Positions 27,179 to 36,600 of a stretch of 64,000 bases of DNA are shown piece by piece. How positions within the stretch are numbered: the stretch's first letter is position 1; each line of letters opens with the position of its first letter. This DNA is from Fimenecus sp045545735 (GTDB lineage Bacteria > Bacillota > Clostridia > Oscillospirales > Acutalibacteraceae), in the NCBI GenBank assembly GCA_045545735.1, contig JAZQBM010000004.1:62001-126000 (forward strand), read 5' to 3'. A model generated the notes under the pieces. That model was not told the origin of the DNA and did no database searches. It saw only the letters and a program-made list of their open reading frames with translations. The position numbers and the translations under genes were made by a program.

Positions 27179-28501
27179 TTAATATTTTGTAAGGTATTCG
27201 TCGATTTCCCACTGTGAAACTCTTGTTGAATAGTTTTCCCACTCCTGTTTTTTACCTGCAAGGTATTTTGAAAAGATATGTTCGCCAAGAACTTCTTTTA
27301 CGAAATCGCTCTTTTCGAATTCTCTTGTTGCTTCCTGCAAAGTGCTTGGAAGATTTTTAATTCCCTGTGCTTTTCTTTCTTCTGCAGTCATATCATAGAT
27401 ATTCGTTGTAACGCCTTCAGGTGCTTTCATACCTTTTTTGATACCATCAAGACCTGCTGCAATGCAAAGTGCCATTTCAAGATATGGGTTACAAGATGGG
27501 TCTGATGAACGAAGTTCAACACGAGTTGCCATTCCTCTTGCTGCGGGAACACGAATAAGTGCTGAACGATTAGATGCTGACCAAGAAATATAAACAGGTG
27601 CTTCAAAGCCCGGAACTAATCTCTTATATGAGTTTACAAGCGGATTTGCAACGCAAGTAATTGCTTTTACATGATGAAGAACGCCTGCGATAAACTGATA
27701 TGCAGTTTCACTTAAACCATATTTATCATCAGGGTCATAGAACGCATTTTTACCGTCTTTCATAAGTGAAAGATTTGTATGCATACCATTACCTGCCGCA
27801 CCATAAAGTGGCTTCGGCATAAATGTTGCGTGAAGTCCGTTACGACGAGCATATGTTTTTACTACGTGCTTGAAAGTAACAACTTTGTCGGCAGCTTCAA
27901 GAGCCTCAGCAAACTTAAAGTCGATTTCGTGCTGACCTTCTGCACACTCGTGATGAGAAGCCTCAATTTCATAATCCATTTGCTGAAGTGCGATACAGAT
28001 ATCGTTACGGCACTGTTCGCCGTCATCAGCAGGACCAATATCGAAATAACCAACTGCGTCATTTGTCTTTGTAGTTGCTCTGCCGTGCTCATCAAGTTTA
28101 AAAAGGAAGAATTCGCACTCAGGACCAACGTTGATTGAATAGCCCATATCTGCGGCTTCTTTGATTACTGAACGAAGCACGTGACGAGGGTCACCTGTGA
28201 AAGGAGTTACTTTGTCGGCACCGTAAACATCACAGATTACTCGTGCTGTACCCTCTTTCCAAGGCAAAATTGTAAATGTATCAAGGTCTGGCTTTAAGTA
28301 CATATCAGACTCGTCAATACGAACAAAGCCCTCAATAGAAGAACCGTCAAACATCTGACCGTCAGTAAGAACTTTCTCAAACATATTTTCAGTAATTGCA
28401 ATGTTTTTCATCTGACCGAAAATGTCAGTAAACTGCAATCTTAAGAACTTGATATTTTTTTCTTTGGTTATACGAAGAATGTCTTCAACTGTGTAGCTCA
28501 T
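27179..28501 (-). CDS. glnA: Glutamine synthetase, type I
   Basis: ATP-dependent synthesis of glutamine from glutamate and ammonia; dodecameric cytosolic enzyme. 440 residues from ATG 28499-28501, chosen because AAAGGTGG lies 8 nt before it; a GTG four codons upstream is inside that RBS. Signatures: FDGSSIEGF, the ATP-binding region KPLYGAAGNGMHTNLSL, and RVPAARG. The Tyr adenylylation loop of proteobacterial enzymes is not evident. Single-gene unit with its own promoter and terminator. Confidence 0.97.
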   Translation of the reverse strand: MSYTVEDILRITKEKNIKFLRLQFTDIFGQMKNIAITENMFEKVLTDGQMFDGSSIEGFVRIDESDMYLKPDLDTFTILPWKEGTARVICDVYGADKVTPFTGDPRHVLRSVIKEAADMGYSINVGPECEFFLFKLDEHGRATTKTNDAVGYFDIGPADDGEQCRNDICIALQQMDYEIEASHHECAEGQHEIDFKFAEALEAADKVVTFKHVVKTYARRNGLHATFMPKPLYGAAGNGMHTNLSLMKDGKNAFYDPDDKYGLSETAYQFIAGVLHHVKAITCVANPLVNSYKRLVPGFEAPVYISWSASNRSALIRVPAARGMATRVELRSSDPSCNPYLEMALCIAAGLDGIKKGMKAPEGVTTNIYDMTAEERKAQGIKNLPSTLQEATREFEKSDFVKEVLGEHIFSKYLAGKKQEWENYSTRVSQWEIDEYLTKY

Positions 28502-28551
28502 TGGAGTTACCACCTTTCATATGAATATTTATACTTATAAATACCCACTTT

Positions 28552-28571
28552 AATGGTTATATTATACCATT
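28552..28571. promoter_or_regulatory. Inverted repeat over the glnA -10
   Basis: AATGGT-N8-ACCATT; the 3' arm and centre cover the -10 TATAAT of glnA. A candidate operator for nitrogen control. It does not match the Bacillus GlnR/TnrA site TGTNA-N7-TNACA. Confidence 0.45.
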
Positions 28572-28588
28572 GATTTTAAAGATGTCAA
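28561..28588 (-). promoter_or_regulatory. Promoter of glnA
   Basis: Minus strand -35 TTGACA (28583-28588), 16-nt spacer, -10 TATAAT (28561-28566); both boxes are perfect. Confidence 0.85.
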
Positions 28589-28593
28589 TTACA

Positions 28594-28621
28594 AATGCAA
28601 AATGCAAAGTGCAAAACGCAA
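28594..28621. repeat. Heptamer tandem repeat upstream of glnA
   Basis: Four 7-nt units: AATGCAA, AATGCAA, AGTGCAA, AACGCAA. It lies 5 nt upstream of the glnA -35 and downstream of the fucO terminator. Confidence 0.8.
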
Positions 28622-28648
28622 AATTAAGGCGGGGTCAAGACCCCGCCC
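28620..28648 (-). terminator. Terminator of fucO
   Basis: Perfect stem GGCGGGGTC / GACCCCGCC (28628-28647) followed on the minus strand by TTAATTTTG. Confidence 0.75.
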
Positions 28649-28664
28649 TGCCGTGTGATATTAA

Positions 28665-29813
28665 TTACATAAGTGAAAGGTAAAGTTCTTTGATTTCTGC
28701 TACACTTGTATCTCTTGGGTTACCTGGACGGCAAGCATCATCAAATGCAGACTGTGAAAGGAAGTCAATATCTTCTGCCTTAACGATTTCTTTAAGGTCT
28801 GTTGGAATACCAACATCAACTGAAAGCTGTTTAACAGCGTCAATTGCAGCCTTTCTTGCATCTTCAAGGCTCATAGCGTCAACACCCTCAACGCCCATAG
28901 CTGTTGCGATATCTCTGTACTTTTCACCTGTTGCAGGAGCATTATATTCCATAACTGTTGGAAGAATAATTGCATTTGCAACGCCGTGAGGTGTGTCATA
29001 AAGAGCACCAAGAGGATGAGCCATTGAGTGAACAATACCAAGACCTACGTTACTAAAGCCCATACCTGCAACATACTGACCGAGAGCCATACCCTCCCTG
29101 CCTTCGTCTGTGTTTTCAACTGCACCACGAAGTGATTTTGCGATAATTTCGATTGCTTTGATATGGAACATATCTGAAAGTTCCCAAGCTCCCTTTGTAA
29201 TATAACCTTCAATTGCGTGAGTAAGAGCGTCCATACCTGTTGCTGCTGTAAGACCTTTTGGCATTGATGCCATCATATCAGGGTCAACAACTGCTACTAC
29301 AGGAATGTCGTGAACGTCAACACAAACCATTTTTCTGTCTTTTTCTACGTCAGTAATAACATAGTTGATTGTAACTTCAGCTGCTGTACCTGCTGTTGTT
29401 GGAACTGCGATAATCGGAACGCAAGGATTTTTTGTTGGTGCAACGCCCTCAAGTGAACGAACATCAGCGAATTCAGGGTTTGTGATGATAATACCGATTG
29501 CCTTTGCTGTATCCATTGAAGAACCGCCACCGATTGCAACGATACAATCTGTGCCAGCGTTTTTGAATGCCTCAACACCTGTCTGAACATTTTCAATTGT
29601 TGGGTTTGGTTTGATATTTGAATAGATTTCGTAAGCTATATCCGCACCATCAAGAATATCTGTCACCTTTTTTGTAACGCCGAACTTGATAAGGTCAGGG
29701 TCAGAACACACGAAAGCCTTTTTGAAGCCTCTTGCTTTGATTTCGTCAGCAATAGCACTGATAGCACCTTTGCCGTGATAACTTGTTTCGTTAAGTACAA
29801 AACGATTTGCCAT
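28665..29813 (-). CDS. fucO: Lactaldehyde reductase FucO, iron-dependent alcohol dehydrogenase
   Basis: 382-residue group III (iron) alcohol dehydrogenase. It resembles E. coli FucO closely by eye: N-terminus MANRFVLNE, GTAAEVTINYVITD, GMDALTHAIEGYITKGAWEL, YVAGMGFSNVGLGIVHSMAH and TPHGVANAI. The NAD site GGGSSMDTAKAIG and the metal-binding Asp/His residues are in place. It reduces L-lactaldehyde to 1,2-propanediol with NADH; related enzymes also reduce other short aldehydes. It lies just after mtnA but has its own promoter and operator, and is 24 kb from the fuc operon. Confidence 0.92.
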   Translation of the reverse strand: MANRFVLNETSYHGKGAISAIADEIKARGFKKAFVCSDPDLIKFGVTKKVTDILDGADIAYEIYSNIKPNPTIENVQTGVEAFKNAGTDCIVAIGGGSSMDTAKAIGIIITNPEFADVRSLEGVAPTKNPCVPIIAVPTTAGTAAEVTINYVITDVEKDRKMVCVDVHDIPVVAVVDPDMMASMPKGLTAATGMDALTHAIEGYITKGAWELSDMFHIKAIEIIAKSLRGAVENTDEGREGMALGQYVAGMGFSNVGLGIVHSMAHPLGALYDTPHGVANAIILPTVMEYNAPATGEKYRDIATAMGVEGVDAMSLEDARKAAIDAVKQLSVDVGIPTDLKEIVKAEDIDFLSQSAFDDACRPGNPRDTSVAEIKELYLSLM

Positions 29814-29831
29814 AATAATTTACCTCCATAA

Positions 29832-29846
29832 GTCAGAATGTCTGAC
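29832..29846. promoter_or_regulatory. Palindromic operator candidate of fucO
   Basis: Perfect 6-nt arms GTCAGA-ATG-TCTGAC, about 11-25 nt downstream of the predicted transcription start and just before the RBS. The position fits a repressor roadblock. No cognate regulator is adjacent. Confidence 0.55.
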
Positions 29847-29863
29847 AAAATTTTAACAATAAT

Positions 29864-29892
29864 ATTATACAATAAATCCCCCGATATTTCAA
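29864..29892 (-). promoter_or_regulatory. Promoter of fucO
   Basis: Minus strand -35 TTGAAA (29887-29892), 17-nt spacer, -10 TATAAT (29864-29869). The -35 lies inside the hairpin that ends mtnA. Confidence 0.8.
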
Positions 29893-29909
29893 GTGAAACA
29901 TAGGGGATT
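29875..29909 (-). terminator. Hairpin terminator after mtnA
   Basis: Minus strand AATCCCC ... GGGGGATT outer stem with inner ATGTTTCA/TGAAATAT pairing, followed by TTATTGTATAAT. The T-tract is imperfect, so termination may be partial. Confidence 0.6.
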
Positions 29910-29916
29910 TTGTAAT

Positions 29917-30948
29917 TTAAAGATAATATTTTATTTGTTCAGGTGTGATTACACCTTTTTCAGTAATAAACGCAGTAATTAGTGAATGGTCGGTAACATC
30001 AAATGCGGGGTTTAATGTTTTCGCCTTTTGCGGAATCATTGATTTTTCATACCACATCTCCCCTATTTCATTACCATTACGCATTTCAATTACAATATCA
30101 TCACTTGTTTTGATGTTTTTATCAAATGTTGAAAAAGGCATACAAACATAAAATGGAATATTATAATGTTTCGCAAGAATTGCAACACCGCTTGTACCGA
30201 TTTTATTTGCCGTATCACCATTAAGTGCTACTCTGTCACAACCTACTAAAACCGCATCTATAAATCCATTTCCCATAACGTATGACGCCATATTGTCACA
30301 GATTACGGTAGTGTCAACTCCTGCATCAGTAAGTTCAAATGCGGTTAGTCTTGCACCTTGCAAAATAGGTCTTGTTTCATCGGCAAAGACCTTGATATTA
30401 TGACCATCTTCTTTTGCAACATACACAGGGGCTAATGCTGTGCCGTATTTTACGGTTGCAAGTCGTCCTGCATTACAATGAGTAAGTATTGAGTTACTGT
30501 TTTTGAGCAATTCCGCACCGTATTCGCCGATTTTTCTACAAATTGATATATCGTCATCAATCATTTTAAGGGCTTGATTAGTTAGATTTTCTTTGAAGTT
30601 TTCTTTGTTACTTACTTCCGCGATTTTAAGCATTTGTTCAGTTGCCCATTTAAGATTTACGGCAGTAGGTCTGCATAATATTAGTTTTTCAGAATAATCT
30701 TTCAACTCTGCAAGCAATTTTTCATATGTATCGGCTTTACTTTTATTCATAAGCACCGCAAGACTTATTGCAGTAAACACTCCGATTGCAGGTGCACCAC
30801 GCACTTTTAAGAGTTTTATGGCATCATAAATCTCGTTAAAATCGCTTATTGAAATTTCTTTATATTCAGTTGGTAAAAGTGTCTGGTCGATGAATACGGC
30901 TTTATTATTGACCGTATCAAAGCCAACAGTTGCACCATTCAGGAACAT
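29917..30948 (-). CDS. mtnA: S-methyl-5-thioribose-1-phosphate isomerase MtnA
   Basis: Aldose-ketose isomerase converting methylthioribose-1-P (or 5-deoxyribose-1-P) to the ribulose-1-P. 343 residues of the eIF2B-like family; catalytic Cys in THCNAGRLATVKYGTALAP and catalytic Asp in VGCDRVALNGDTANKIGT, plus the RGAPAIG N-terminal motif. It overlaps the phosphorylase gene by 1 nt. No mtnK or other mtn gene is seen nearby, so the substrate would come from the deaminase-phosphorylase route encoded upstream. Confidence 0.95.
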   Translation of the reverse strand: MFLNGATVGFDTVNNKAVFIDQTLLPTEYKEISISDFNEIYDAIKLLKVRGAPAIGVFTAISLAVLMNKSKADTYEKLLAELKDYSEKLILCRPTAVNLKWATEQMLKIAEVSNKENFKENLTNQALKMIDDDISICRKIGEYGAELLKNSNSILTHCNAGRLATVKYGTALAPVYVAKEDGHNIKVFADETRPILQGARLTAFELTDAGVDTTVICDNMASYVMGNGFIDAVLVGCDRVALNGDTANKIGTSGVAILAKHYNIPFYVCMPFSTFDKNIKTSDDIVIEMRNGNEIGEMWYEKSMIPQKAKTLNPAFDVTDHSLITAFITEKGVITPEQIKYYL

Positions 30949-31751
30949 TATAATTCACCTACGATTTCGGTAATAAGTGTTTGCATTTCTTCGCTCTTTT
31001 GTTTGCCGATTGTAAGGACTTCTTCTTCAGTTAAGCGTTCGCCTGAAAGTCCTGCGGCTTTATTTGAAATAAGTGAAAATCCTAAAACATTAATACCACA
31101 ATGGTTTGCGGCAATTACTTCTTGCACAGTTGACATACCGACGGCATCTGCACCCATTATTCTAAATGCACGGATTTCGGCAGGAGTTTCATAAGAAGGT
31201 CCTGTGCAACCAATATAAACACCTTTTTGGAGTTTCATACCAAGTTTTTTAGCACAATTAAATGCTACATTTGAAAGTTCAGGTGAATAACCAAAACTCA
31301 TATCGGGGAAACGCACACCAAAACGGTCATCATTTTTGCCAATAAGACAATTTCTGCCCGTAAAGTTAATATGGTCAGAAATCACCATAATGTCACCAAC
31401 GTCAAAATTCTCATTAATGCCCCCTGCTGCATTAGTAACGATAAGAGTTTTAACACCCATCATTTTCATAACGCGAATTGGCATAACTACACTTTCAACC
31501 GGATAACCCTCATAAAGATGTATTCTGCCCTGCATACACATAACATTTTTACCGTTAAGTTTACCGAAAACAAAACGTCCTACATGTCCCGGTGCAGTAG
31601 ATACAGGGAATTTCGGAATATCAGCGTAATCAACATATTTTGGTTCTTCTATTTTTTCGCCTAAAGTTCCTAAACCGCTACCTAAAATGATACCGATTTC
31701 GTAAGTGTCAGTAATTTTTGTTCTTATAAATTCAACTGCTTTTGTAATCAT
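30948..31751 (-). CDS. punA: Purine nucleoside phosphorylase, PNP class I
   Basis: 267 residues of the trimeric PNP/MTAP family: GSGLGTLGEKI (phosphate site), VSTAPGHVGRFVFG, TNAAGGINENF and FSLISNKAAGL. The Asn in the last motif favours 6-oxopurines such as inosine. Between mtaD and mtnA, with 1-nt overlaps on each side, it is likely to phosphorolyse 5'-methylthioinosine or 5'-deoxyinosine to give the sugar-1-phosphate for MtnA; action on inosine and guanosine is also expected. Confidence 0.9.
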   Translation of the reverse strand: MITKAVEFIRTKITDTYEIGIILGSGLGTLGEKIEEPKYVDYADIPKFPVSTAPGHVGRFVFGKLNGKNVMCMQGRIHLYEGYPVESVVMPIRVMKMMGVKTLIVTNAAGGINENFDVGDIMVISDHINFTGRNCLIGKNDDRFGVRFPDMSFGYSPELSNVAFNCAKKLGMKLQKGVYIGCTGPSYETPAEIRAFRIMGADAVGMSTVQEVIAANHCGINVLGFSLISNKAAGLSGERLTEEEVLTIGKQKSEEMQTLITEIVGEL

Positions 31752-33043
31752 TATGCGTTTACCTCTTTTACTACTTCACGGACAAGTCGGTTTACTTCGT
31801 AGCCCATTTTTTCAACATCAATAGTTGTAAATTCACCGTTTTTGTAAAGCACTTCGCCGTCAACCATTGTAAGCACTACATTATTTTTTTCGGCTGAATA
31901 TACAATATTATTAAGCACGTCAAAATCAGGGTACATATTAGGTGTTGTCATATCAAGGACTACCAAGTCGGCTTTGTAACCCTCTTTAATCACACCACAG
32001 TCATTTCTTCCCTGTGCTTTGTAGCCATTTACGGTAGCCATTTTATAAACATCCTGTGGTGTTACAATATCTGCTTGATTATTTACACCTTTTGGCAAAA
32101 GTGCCGCCAGATACATTTCACGCATAATGTCAAGCCCGTTATTGCTTGCGGCAGAGTCTGTACCAAGACCGATATTTACGCCTTTACCAAGCATTTTATA
32201 TGTGTCACAAACACCACTGCCGAGTTTTAAATTGCTTGCGGGACAATGTGCTACCGTAACACCTTTTTCTGCGAAAATGTCCATATCTTCGTCCTCTACC
32301 CATACACAATGTGCAAGGATTGTGGGGCTGTCAAATACTTTTGCATCACAGAAAAGATGTGCAGGAGTTTTGCCGTATTTTGCCTTACAATTTTCGTGTT
32401 CTGCTTTAGTTTCGGACAAATGAATATGGTTAATATAATCTTTACCGCTTGTAAATTCACCAAACTGCTCAATAATTGAAAGTCGGTTTGTGTATTCAGC
32501 GTGAAGGCTCATATCAATTTTAATCTTACCATTCTGAGTATTATGATATTTTTCCGCAAGGTAAAGTCCCTCTTGGAAACGGTCATTTTTAGTAATATCT
32601 TCATCAACAAATGACACGATTGAGCGACCGAAATTAGTTTTTGCTTTACTGTCGATTACAGCTTTCATTACGCCGTCGCCAAAGAAATACATATCGGTAA
32701 AAGATGTTGTACCGCTTGAAAGCATTTCAGCAATCGAAAGCATTGTACCGTAATATGCACGGTCACAGTTAAGTCGGTCTTCAAATGGGAAAACTTTTTC
32801 GTTAAGCCAACGGTCAAGTGGCAAATTCTCAGCATAACCGCGAAGAAGTGTCATTGGTGAGTGAGTATGAAGATTTACAAAACCTGCTGACAGAATTTTA
32901 CCCTTGCCGTCATATTCTTCACCGTAGTTTTTTTGTGGTTTTTCAGTACCGATATAATCAATTTTATCGTCAAGAGTACCTACATACATATTATTTTGTA
33001 TTTCAAGGTTTTCGTTGATAATTGAGATGTTTTTAAATAGCAT
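31751..33043 (-). CDS. mtaD: 5'-methylthioadenosine/S-adenosylhomocysteine deaminase (amidohydrolase)
   Basis: 430-residue zinc amidohydrolase of the MTA/SAH deaminase type. Metal ligands: HTHSPM (N-terminal HxH), HAEYTNR, HIHLSETKAEHE and the Asp in GLGTDSAASNN; LLRGYAENLPLDRWL is typical of the family. It makes methylthioinosine or S-inosylhomocysteine, and some relatives deaminate 5'-deoxyadenosine. Start at ATG 33041-33043 with GGAGAA upstream; a TTG at 33055 lies within the RBS. Confidence 0.9.
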   Translation of the reverse strand: MLFKNISIINENLEIQNNMYVGTLDDKIDYIGTEKPQKNYGEEYDGKGKILSAGFVNLHTHSPMTLLRGYAENLPLDRWLNEKVFPFEDRLNCDRAYYGTMLSIAEMLSSGTTSFTDMYFFGDGVMKAVIDSKAKTNFGRSIVSFVDEDITKNDRFQEGLYLAEKYHNTQNGKIKIDMSLHAEYTNRLSIIEQFGEFTSGKDYINHIHLSETKAEHENCKAKYGKTPAHLFCDAKVFDSPTILAHCVWVEDEDMDIFAEKGVTVAHCPASNLKLGSGVCDTYKMLGKGVNIGLGTDSAASNNGLDIMREMYLAALLPKGVNNQADIVTPQDVYKMATVNGYKAQGRNDCGVIKEGYKADLVVLDMTTPNMYPDFDVLNNIVYSAEKNNVVLTMVDGEVLYKNGEFTTIDVEKMGYEVNRLVREVVKEVNA

Positions 33044-33054
33044 ATTATTCTCCA

Positions 33055-33077
33055 AAAAAGGCAGAGTTGCCCCTGCC
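33055..33077 (-). terminator. Terminator of the cyclophilin gene
   Basis: Minus strand GGCAG / CTGCC stem (33060-33077) followed by TTTTTT, which runs into the RBS of mtaD. Confidence 0.7.
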
Positions 33078-33085
33078 CTATTTTT

Positions 33086-33679
33086 TTATTCAATGATAAT
33101 TGTTTCGATTACTACGTCTTCTTTTGGTTTGTTATTAAAGTAATCTGCGGGAACTTTTGCGATTGCGTCAACAACGTCCATACCGTCATAAACCTGACCG
33201 AAAACTGTGTGACGGAAATCAAGCCAAGGTGTTCCGCCGATTTCTTCGTATGCTTCAATACATTCAGTTGGAAATACTCTTTCATCTGCCATTCTCATCT
33301 GTTCAAGCAAGTCTTCGGAAACTTCTTTAGCCTGAACAATAAAGAACTGACTTCCGTTTGTATTAGGGCCTGCATTTGCCATTGATAATGCTCCGCGAAG
33401 ATTATGAAGTTCGCCTGTAAATTCATCCTCGAAAGAATGTCCCCAGATGCTTTGTCCGCCTGTACCTGTGCCGTTAGGGTCACCGCCCTGAATCATAAAG
33501 TCATTGATTACACGGTGGAAAATTAAGCCGTCATAATAGCCATTATTTGCGTGAGTTGTAAAGTTTTCAACTGCTTTTGGTGCAAATTCAGAGAAAAGCT
33601 TGATTTTAATTTCGCCCATATTTGTTTTAATAATTGCAATTGTATCGTTTTCTGTTGGTTTGTTTAATTGATGGAACAT
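33086..33679 (-). CDS. Peptidyl-prolyl cis-trans isomerase, cyclophilin type
   Basis: 197 residues from ATG 33679, which has AAAGGAG 8 nt upstream; the longer frame starting at 33718 would overlap the ABC permease gene. Cyclophilin motifs: FHRVINDFMIQGGDPNGTGTGG and NTNGSQFFIV. It has no signal peptide, so it is cytoplasmic. An insertion (KEVSEDLLEQMRMADERVFP) enlarges the protein compared with the minimal 160-residue fold. Confidence 0.93.
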   Translation of the reverse strand: MFHQLNKPTENDTIAIIKTNMGEIKIKLFSEFAPKAVENFTTHANNGYYDGLIFHRVINDFMIQGGDPNGTGTGGQSIWGHSFEDEFTGELHNLRGALSMANAGPNTNGSQFFIVQAKEVSEDLLEQMRMADERVFPTECIEAYEEIGGTPWLDFRHTVFGQVYDGMDVVDAIAKVPADYFNNKPKEDVVIETIIIE

Positions 33680-33692
33680 AATTATTTCTCCT

Positions 33693-36600
33693 TTATTCAA
33701 CTGATTTGAGGGACTCAATCATATCAATTTTCTTGAGTTTGAAATACATAATAAAGTTTGTAGCAAGTGCAAAGATTATTGTAAGCACTGCACCGATTAT
33801 GATACTTAACGGTTCTAACTCTCTGCCGAACATATAAACATCAGTTTCAACGGTAATCATAACGAACTGATGAAGTCCGATACCTAAGAATATACCCAAT
33901 ACTGTACCGAGTAACGTAAGTACTACATTTTCACGGTAAACATATGCGTTTAACTCACCGTCGTAGAAACCTAACAACTTAAGCGTTGCAAGTTCGCGTC
34001 TTCTTTCACTGATATTAATATTGTTAAGGTTATAAAGCACGACGAAAGCAAGAATTGCCGCTGCAACAATCATAAGAACAACAATGAAATAAAGACTTTT
34101 AATTACAGTATTAAGTTCTGCCAGTTCATCTTCATTCATTGTTACGGAGTTTACACCCGCAATTTTTAAAAGTCGTGAACTTATATCTTCAGTATTTGCC
34201 GCATCTTCCATTTTAAGCAACAACACATTCATATCGCCTGCCACGTTATAAAGTGACTGATAAAGTGTTGGTGTCATATAGATATAATTGAAAATGTAGT
34301 TTTCGGTTATACCTACAACCTGCACTTCTTTTGGATAAGCATCAGACTCGCTAAGTCTAATAAAGATACTGTCACCTACTGAAATATCAAGAAGTTTTGC
34401 ATATTTTTCAGTTATGATTACGCCTTCGTCAGAAAGTGTAAGTTCATCAAGAAGTGACGAACGCTCGCGAATTGAAATATATTCTTCAAATTTATCAATA
34501 TCACGAGGAACAATCATATATGCGTTTTTCTCGTCGGCTAAATTATCAGAACTCTTACCCGTTGCATATACCATTGTTCTGTTAGCCTGCAAGTAATCTG
34601 TAATATCTGAAATATCAGAAATATCAGAAAGCATTGCACGGCGTTGTGCTCTTGTAAGAGTTGAATCCACGCTTACAACACCGTCATATTTGAACACTTC
34701 ACCGTATTGATTATTTGCCATTGCAGAAACGGAATCTTTAATGCCAAGTCCCACAAGCAAAAGTGCCATACATCCCCCAACACCGAAAAGTGTCATAAAG
34801 AAACGCTTTTTATAACGGAAAAGGTTACGCATTGCGGCTTTTTGACCAAAGTTAAGACGTTCCCAAATAAAGTCAACATTTTCAAGTAATGTACGTTTAC
34901 CTGCTTTTGGTGCTTCAGGTCGCATAAGTTGTGCAGGTGCTGCACGAAGTTCTTTATAGCAAGCAAACAAAGTAGCAAAAGTTGTGCAAAAAATTGCTGT
35001 GAGAGAAGCAACTATTGCATGTTCAAGATTGAGTGTTACAACGCTGTCGCCAAGATTATAGTATGCAGTTTTATATGCACCTACAATAAAATACGGAATT
35101 GTGAATTCGCCAAGGAACACACCAACAACACTACCTATTACAGTTGCAAGTAACGCATAAAGAATATATTTACCGATAATTGTAAATTTGCTGTAACCTA
35201 ACGCCTTTAAAGTACCAATCTGCGTTCTTTGTTCTTCAACCATACGGGTCATTGTTGTAAGAGCAACAAGTGCTGCAACAAGGAAGAAGATAATCGGGAA
35301 AACAGTACCGATAGCACCGATACTCTGCGTATCGTTCTTAAAACTCATATAAGACTCAATTGCATCACGGTTAAGGACATACCACACAGGAATTTCCATT
35401 GAATTGATTTCACGTTCCGCCTCAACAAGTTTTGCTTCAGCATCAGCTAATTCCTGTTCAGCATCCTGCTTTGCGATTTCATATTTTTCGCGTCCGCGTT
35501 CAAGGTCTTCTTTGGCTTTATCAAGTTGTTCGCCACCATCAATTAAAGCACCTTTATTCGCAACGGCATATTCCAAATCAGCAAGGTCAGATTTTGCTTT
35601 ATTCAGTTCTTGTTCTTTTGACGCAAAGGTTTTAGCGGAAATATCATACATACCTTGAGCCAAAAGCAAAGAATCCTTTGCGTTTTGCTTTTGTTCTTCT
35701 GTTTTTTCAGGGTCATTTATGTATGCTTCATACTGTTCTTCTGCTTTTTTAACTTCTGCTTCAAGTTCAGCTAAATCTACTTTAGCTTTTGCAAGTTCTT
35801 TTTCACCGTCAGCCACTTGTTGACGATAAAGCGGAAGATTAGCCTCAGCATTAGTTACAAGAGTAACCTTTTCTTCCCAATTTGCACGTTCTTCTTCATA
35901 AAGTTTTTCATTTTCGAGAAGTTCCTGATACGCTTCAGCAAGTTCATTCTGTACTGTTACTTCTGCTTCAAGATAATCATTTTTTGCATCTTCAAGCATT
36001 TCATTACTTTGTGAACGCACTTCGCTATATCTTATATCGCAACGCTTATCAGCAATAAGTTCAATCTTTTGAATAACACTATCAACAAGTTCAGTATACT
36101 CTTTACTGTAACTACTAATTTCACTTGCCCTTGATACTGTTATATAAATTGATGTATAAATATCAGTAACGTATGCTTCCTGCGGAATTACAATATAGCC
36201 GTCAACCACACCGTCGCCGATAGTACTTGTACCCATATCGCCATTAAGGAAATATGATGTTGAACCAATACCAACAATCTGATATGTTTCTGACGCAAGG
36301 GTGTCGAAAACGCTGTCATCAGTACCTGTTAAAAGTGTTACATAGTCACCGATTTTAAAGCCTGACTCATTTAGAAATTCACGGCTTACTACACATTCAT
36401 TATATTTTTCCGGGTATCTGCCCTCACTTACCTTAACATCATTAATACTGTCAGGCATTGCAAGAACTTTTGTTACAATTTCACTTGAATTCGCAAGACA
36501 GAGAAAATCTGTTGTGTAAGCTCCCTCAACTTCTTTAACGCCCTCAATTTCTTTAATTGCTTCAAGGTCGTTTTCAGTAAGTCCCAAAGTGCCGACAACG

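Noticed and set aside
33680..33718. Upstream start for the cyclophilin (13 extra residues)
   Set aside because: It would overlap the ABC permease coding end; the ATG at 33679 has an AAAGGAG at the right distance.
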